From assembly GCF_017161565.1 (NCBI RefSeq), contig NZ_CP066796.1, positions 2,046,001 to 2,110,000 on the forward strand: DNA of 64,000 bases. The letters run 5' to 3'. Positions 60,648 through 64,000 of this stretch are shown one piece after another; within the stretch, counting starts at the first letter, position 1, and each line of letters opens with the position of its first letter. Source of the DNA: Erwinia amylovora (GTDB lineage Bacteria; Pseudomonadota; Gammaproteobacteria; Enterobacterales; Enterobacteriaceae). The notes beneath the pieces were generated by a model. It searched no databases. It was not told the origin of the DNA and saw only the letters and a list, made by a program, of their open reading frames with translations. Made by a program: the position numbers and the translations under genes.

Positions 60648-62123
60648 TTACTCAAATTCATTCCATGAGCGGCCATCACGGGTGATCATCGCTACCGAAG
60701 CCACCGGGCCCCAGGTACCTGCCTGGTAAGGCTTGGGCGCTTCTTTATCTGCAGCCCAGGCGTCCATGATAGAGTCGACCCACTTCCACGCCTCCTCGAC
60801 TTCATCACGACGAACAAACAGCGCCTGGATGCCGCGCATCGTTTCCAGCAGCAGGCGCTCGTAGGCATCAGCCAGATGAGACTGATTAAAGGTCTCTGAG
60901 AAGCTTAAATCCAGTTTGGTGGTTTGCAGGTTGTGTTTATGATCCAGGCCGGGCACTTTGTTAAGGATCTGGATATCGACACCTTCATCCGGCTGCAGGC
61001 GAATGGTCAGTTTGTTTTGCGGCAGTTCCTGCCAGCTGTCTTTGAACAGGTTCAGCGCCGGATTTTTAAAGTAAACAACAACTTCCGAACACTTGGTCGG
61101 CAACCGTTTTCCGGTGCGCAGATAGAACGGTACGCCAGCCCAGCGCCAGTCGTCGATATCAACCCGGATAGAAACGAAGGTTTCCGTATTGCTGGACTTG
61201 TTTGCGCCCTCTTCTTCCAGATAGCCGGGGACTTTTTTCCCCTGCACAAAACCGGAAGTGTACTGACCGCGCACGGTTTTTTCACGCACATTGGTATGGT
61301 CAATGCGGCGCAGTGAGCGCAGTACCTTGACTTTCTCATCACGAATACGGTCAGCAGACAGGTCTGCCGGCGGTGACATTGCGATCATGGTTAACACCTG
61401 CAGAAGGTGGTTCTGGATCATGTCGCGCATCTGACCGGCTTTATCGAAGTAGCCCCAACGCCCTTCGATCCCCACCTCTTCCGCCACGGTTATCTGCACA
61501 TGGTCGATGGTGCGATTGTCCCAGTTTGCGGCAAACAGTGAGTTAGCAAAGCGCAGTGCCAGCAGGTTAAGCACGGTCTCTTTGCCGAGATAATGGTCAA
61601 TGCGGAAGACCTGGCTCTCTTCGAAGTACTCACCTACCTGATTGTTGATTTCCTGCGAGGTAACGAGCGACGTGCCCAGCGGTTTTTCCATTACCACGCG
61701 TGCGGGTTTGGCATTGAGTTTAGCTTCGCCCAGCCCCTGACAAATGGCACCGAAGGTGCTTGGCGGCATGGCAAAATAGTTGATGGTGACGCGTTTTTTC
61801 TGGTCGAGCATTTTGCCAAGGCGAGGGAAATGACTGCTGTCAGTCACGTCCAGATTACAAAAATCAAGTCGGCTGCTGAGTTTATCCCACAGCGCCTCGT
61901 CAATTTTTTCCTTCATAAAGGTTTCCAGCGCTTCACGCACTACCTTGGTATAAGCTGCTTTATCCCATTCCGCGCGCCCCACGCCAATGATGCGTGACTC
62001 TTCATGAATCTGACCGGCTTTTTCTAACTGATACAGTGAGGGCAGCAGTTTTCGGCGTGCAAGGTCGCCTTTGGCACCGAAAATAACCAGATCGCATGCC
62101 TGGGCTGTTTGTGTAACCGCCAT
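60648..62123 (-). CDS. zwf: glucose-6-phosphate 1-dehydrogenase Zwf
   Basis: 491 residues, as in E. coli. NADP-dependent first step of the pentose phosphate pathway. Rossmann motif FGAKGDLARRKLLPSL (~15-30); active-site FRIDHYLGKETV (~170-181). In E. coli zwf lies upstream of edd-eda; only an eda trace remains here, so 6-phosphogluconate can only go to Gnd unless edd/eda are elsewhere. Confidence 0.97.
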   Translation of the reverse strand: MAVTQTAQACDLVIFGAKGDLARRKLLPSLYQLEKAGQIHEESRIIGVGRAEWDKAAYTKVVREALETFMKEKIDEALWDKLSSRLDFCNLDVTDSSHFPRLGKMLDQKKRVTINYFAMPPSTFGAICQGLGEAKLNAKPARVVMEKPLGTSLVTSQEINNQVGEYFEESQVFRIDHYLGKETVLNLLALRFANSLFAANWDNRTIDHVQITVAEEVGIEGRWGYFDKAGQMRDMIQNHLLQVLTMIAMSPPADLSADRIRDEKVKVLRSLRRIDHTNVREKTVRGQYTSGFVQGKKVPGYLEEEGANKSSNTETFVSIRVDIDDWRWAGVPFYLRTGKRLPTKCSEVVVYFKNPALNLFKDSWQELPQNKLTIRLQPDEGVDIQILNKVPGLDHKHNLQTTKLDLSFSETFNQSHLADAYERLLLETMRGIQALFVRRDEVEEAWKWVDSIMDAWAADKEAPKPYQAGTWGPVASVAMITRDGRSWNEFE

Positions 62124-62900
62124 TTCATTCTCCTCGTTGCAGGATTAGCCAGTCCCGTAGATCCCGATCCAGGACAGGCTCTTAGTGTCATGTTTTAACT
62201 GTACAATGTACTGCTTTTGCCCGGTCCACGTAAACCGGTGACGCAGGTCTGGCACAATGTATTCAATCAATGCTTAATTTAGTGGCAAACCGCAGCGGGT
62301 TGCCGGCCATATATGTCTGAATTCTCACTATCGCCGTTTGCCGGAAGACCTGTTGAAACAGCAGCCCGGCTCATTCGTTAGTAAAAAGGAGTCCAACGCA
62401 GAGGTGCCGCTGCTTTAAAGCCTTAAGGTCACCGTCTATTCTCTACAAAATGACATTGATTTCTCCTTTGATTGAAATCGTCAAAATGTATAGGGCATTA
62501 ACGCTATGAATAGTAATCTAAAATGAACTCTTTACGGTGCAAATTAACACGAAGCTTGCCCGGACTTACCGAAATCCTGCCCGTATAGCCGGTCATTTCC
62601 GTCAATAAAGTCCTGTCCCGGCAGCGGCTAACGCGCGGCGAACCCTCGCCGCCGGACATGTTTTCAGGCTGACGAACATGTTCAAGACCCGTCAGTGTTT
62701 AAGCTCAATGTTAACTATTGAGTTTGTTACTTTAGGTGATACCTTATGTGTGCATGTGCTTAAAAAATCTCATGGCTCTTTTTGTCTTATCGCGGGTCAG
62801 AATCCCTGGAGGATGTTGAAACCACAGTACAGGCAGTTATGAACCTCTGCACATATTAATTCACAGGGACAGACTCACTATTCACTTCAGGTCGTGTACA
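62124..62900. other. zwf-pykA divergent gap lacking hexR
   Basis: 777 bp. E. coli has hexR (289 codons) here. I find no ORF and no recognisable HexR fragment. A small palindrome (CTCAAT-N7-ATTGAG, 62704-62722) and promoters of zwf and pykA are the only plausible contents. Confidence 0.6.
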
Positions 62901-64000
62901 ATGAATAATCAATCATCTTCACTTCTACATCCTAAGTACCCTTCTCGCCGTCTCAGAAGAACCAAGATTGTGACTACACTTGGCCCCGCTACCGATCGTG
63001 ACAACAATCTGGAGAAAATCATTGCCGCGGGTGCCAATGTGGTGCGACTGAACTTCTCACACGGCACCGCCCAGGATCACCAGATGCGGGCAAACAACGT
63101 GCGCGAAATCGCGGCAAAACTTGGGCGGCACGTCGCCATTCTCGGCGACCTCCAGGGACCGAAAATCCGCGTTTCAACTTTCAAAGAAGGGAAAGTCTTC
63201 CTCAACCCAGGCGAGCGCTTTCTGCTGGATGCCAGCCTGGGTAAAAGCGAAGGCAACAAAGAAAGAGTAGGTATTGATTATAAAGGCCTGCCCGCGGATG
63301 TGGTACCGGGCGATATCCTGCTGCTTGACGACGGGCGTGTGCAGCTAAAAGTGCTGGAAGTGAAAGGCATGAAGGTGTTCACTGAAGTGACCGTCGGCGG
63401 CCCGCTGTCGAATAATAAAGGGATTAACAAGCTCGGCGGCGGTCTGTCGGCCGAAGCGCTGACGGAAAAAGACAAGGCGGATATTCTCGTCGCCGCGCAG
63501 ATCGGCGTTGACTATCTTGCCGTATCGTTCCCGCGTTGCGGTGAAGACCTGAATTATGCCCGCCGCCTGGCGCGTGAGGCAGGATGTGAAGCCAAAATTG
63601 TCTCCAAAGTCGAACGTGCTGAAGCGGTTGCCAGCCAGGAAGCAATGGATGACATTATTCTCGCCTCCGACGTGGTAATGGTTGCGAGGGGTGACTTGGG
63701 TGTGGAAATTGGCGACCCTGAGCTGGTTGGCATCCAGAAAGCATTGATCCGCCGCGCTCGCCAGCTGAATCGCGCTGTCATCACCGCAACTCAGATGATG
63801 GAATCAATGATAACCAACCCGATGCCCACGCGAGCTGAAGTCATGGACGTTGCCAACGCCGTACTGGATGGGACCGATGCGGTGATGTTGTCTGCAGAGA
63901 CCGCCGCCGGACAGTACCCGGCAGAAACCGTCTCCGCCATGGCCAGGGTATGTGTGGGGGCAGAGAAGATCCCCAGCATTAACGTTTCCAGGCATCGCCT
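62901..64000 (+). CDS. pykA: pyruvate kinase II PykA (3' partial)
   Basis: Open to the window end, 366 codons visible of about 480-495. Starts ATG 62901 with CAGG upstream. Fourteen residues ([14 protein letters not shown]) precede SRRLRRTK, where E. coli PykA begins; no start codon exists at that point. Conserved [39 protein letters not shown] and ATQMMESM motifs form the PEP/ADP active site. AMP-activated kinase of lower glycolysis. Confidence 0.95.
   Translation, partial: MNNQSSSLLHPKYPSRRLRRTKIVTTLGPATDRDNNLEKIIAAGANVVRLNFSHGTAQDHQMRANNVREIAAKLGRHVAILGDLQGPKIRVSTFKEGKVFLNPGERFLLDASLGKSEGNKERVGIDYKGLPADVVPGDILLLDDGRVQLKVLEVKGMKVFTEVTVGGPLSNNKGINKLGGGLSAEALTEKDKADILVAAQIGVDYLAVSFPRCGEDLNYARRLAREAGCEAKIVSKVERAEAVASQEAMDDIILASDVVMVARGDLGVEIGDPELVGIQKALIRRARQLNRAVITATQMMESMITNPMPTRAEVMDVANAVLDGTDAVMLSAETAAGQYPAETVSAMARVCVGAEKIPSINVSRHR

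Noticed and set aside
1..64000. CRISPR array, rRNA, tRNA, intact insertion sequence or prophage
   Set aside because: No regularly spaced repeats, tRNA cloverleaf, transposase or integrase was seen anywhere.

Overview
The window is enterobacterial chromosome. It follows the E. coli K-12 gene order from yeaG to pykA closely (yeaGH, cvrA, dadXA, ycgB, fadR, dsbB, ycgNML, minCDE, rnd, fadD, yeaY, tsaB, yoaABH, pabB, nudL, sdaA, yoaE, rlmA, cspC, yebO, yobH, htpX, prc, proQ, msrC, letAB, rsmF, yebY, holE, exoX, ptrB, yebG, purT, zwf, pykA). Protein similarity to E. coli is high but not at Escherichia level. An isolated amylovoran/stewartan-type sugar-phosphate transferase, and the loss of many E. 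coli neighbours, point to Erwinia (perhaps the E. amylovora/pyrifoliae/tasmaniensis group). That genus call is an inference. Both ends cut genes: yeaG lacks its first ~19 codons and pykA lacks its 3' end.

Layout. 1-6.2 kb: stress kinase yeaG with yeaH, a gene-poor gap, and the K+/H+ antiporter cvrA. 6.2-9.3 kb: two insertions relative to E. coli, a WbaP/AmsG-type transferase with a candidate RcsAB box and a Bcr/CflA-type MFS pump. 9.3-14.6 kb: D-alanine catabolism (dadX, dadA), ycgB and the fatty-acid regulator fadR. 14.9-19.3 kb: dsbB, ycgN-ycgM-ycgL and the minCDE division-site operon. 19.3-30.5 kb: rnd, fadD, yeaY, tsaB, yoaA, yoaB, yoaH, pabB, nudL, sdaA. 30.5-37 kb: yoaE behind a structured leader, rlmA, cspC with a shortened yobF, a RomA-like metallohydrolase, yebO, a decayed mgrB, yobH, htpX. 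37-46.2 kb: prc-proQ, msrC, letAB, rsmF.

46.2-52.4 kb is the main accessory stretch: a small charged protein, a spermidine-synthase-like protein, an AI-2E-family transporter, an AT-rich pair (free-amino-acid hydroxylase plus LysO-type exporter) and a membrane protein. 52.5-54.3 kb holds the SdsR small RNA, yebY and the rotted copper genes yebZ/yobA. 54.3-64 kb holds holE, exoX, ptrB, a TIM-barrel dehydratase-like gene in place of yebE-yebF, the SOS gene yebG with its LexA box, purT with its PurR box, an eda remnant, zwf and pykA.

Gene loss is the main theme. Visible scars mark mgrB, eda, yebE, yebZ and yobA. edd, hexR, nhaB, kdgR and pphA are missing from their E. coli positions. Loss of edd/eda together with hexR, while zwf and pykA remain, fits abandonment of the Entner-Doudoroff branch at this locus. 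The most promising less-described items are the hydroxylase-exporter pair, the yoaE leader and the mgrB scar that keeps its PhoP-type promoter. E. coli comparisons are from memory; no database search was run.
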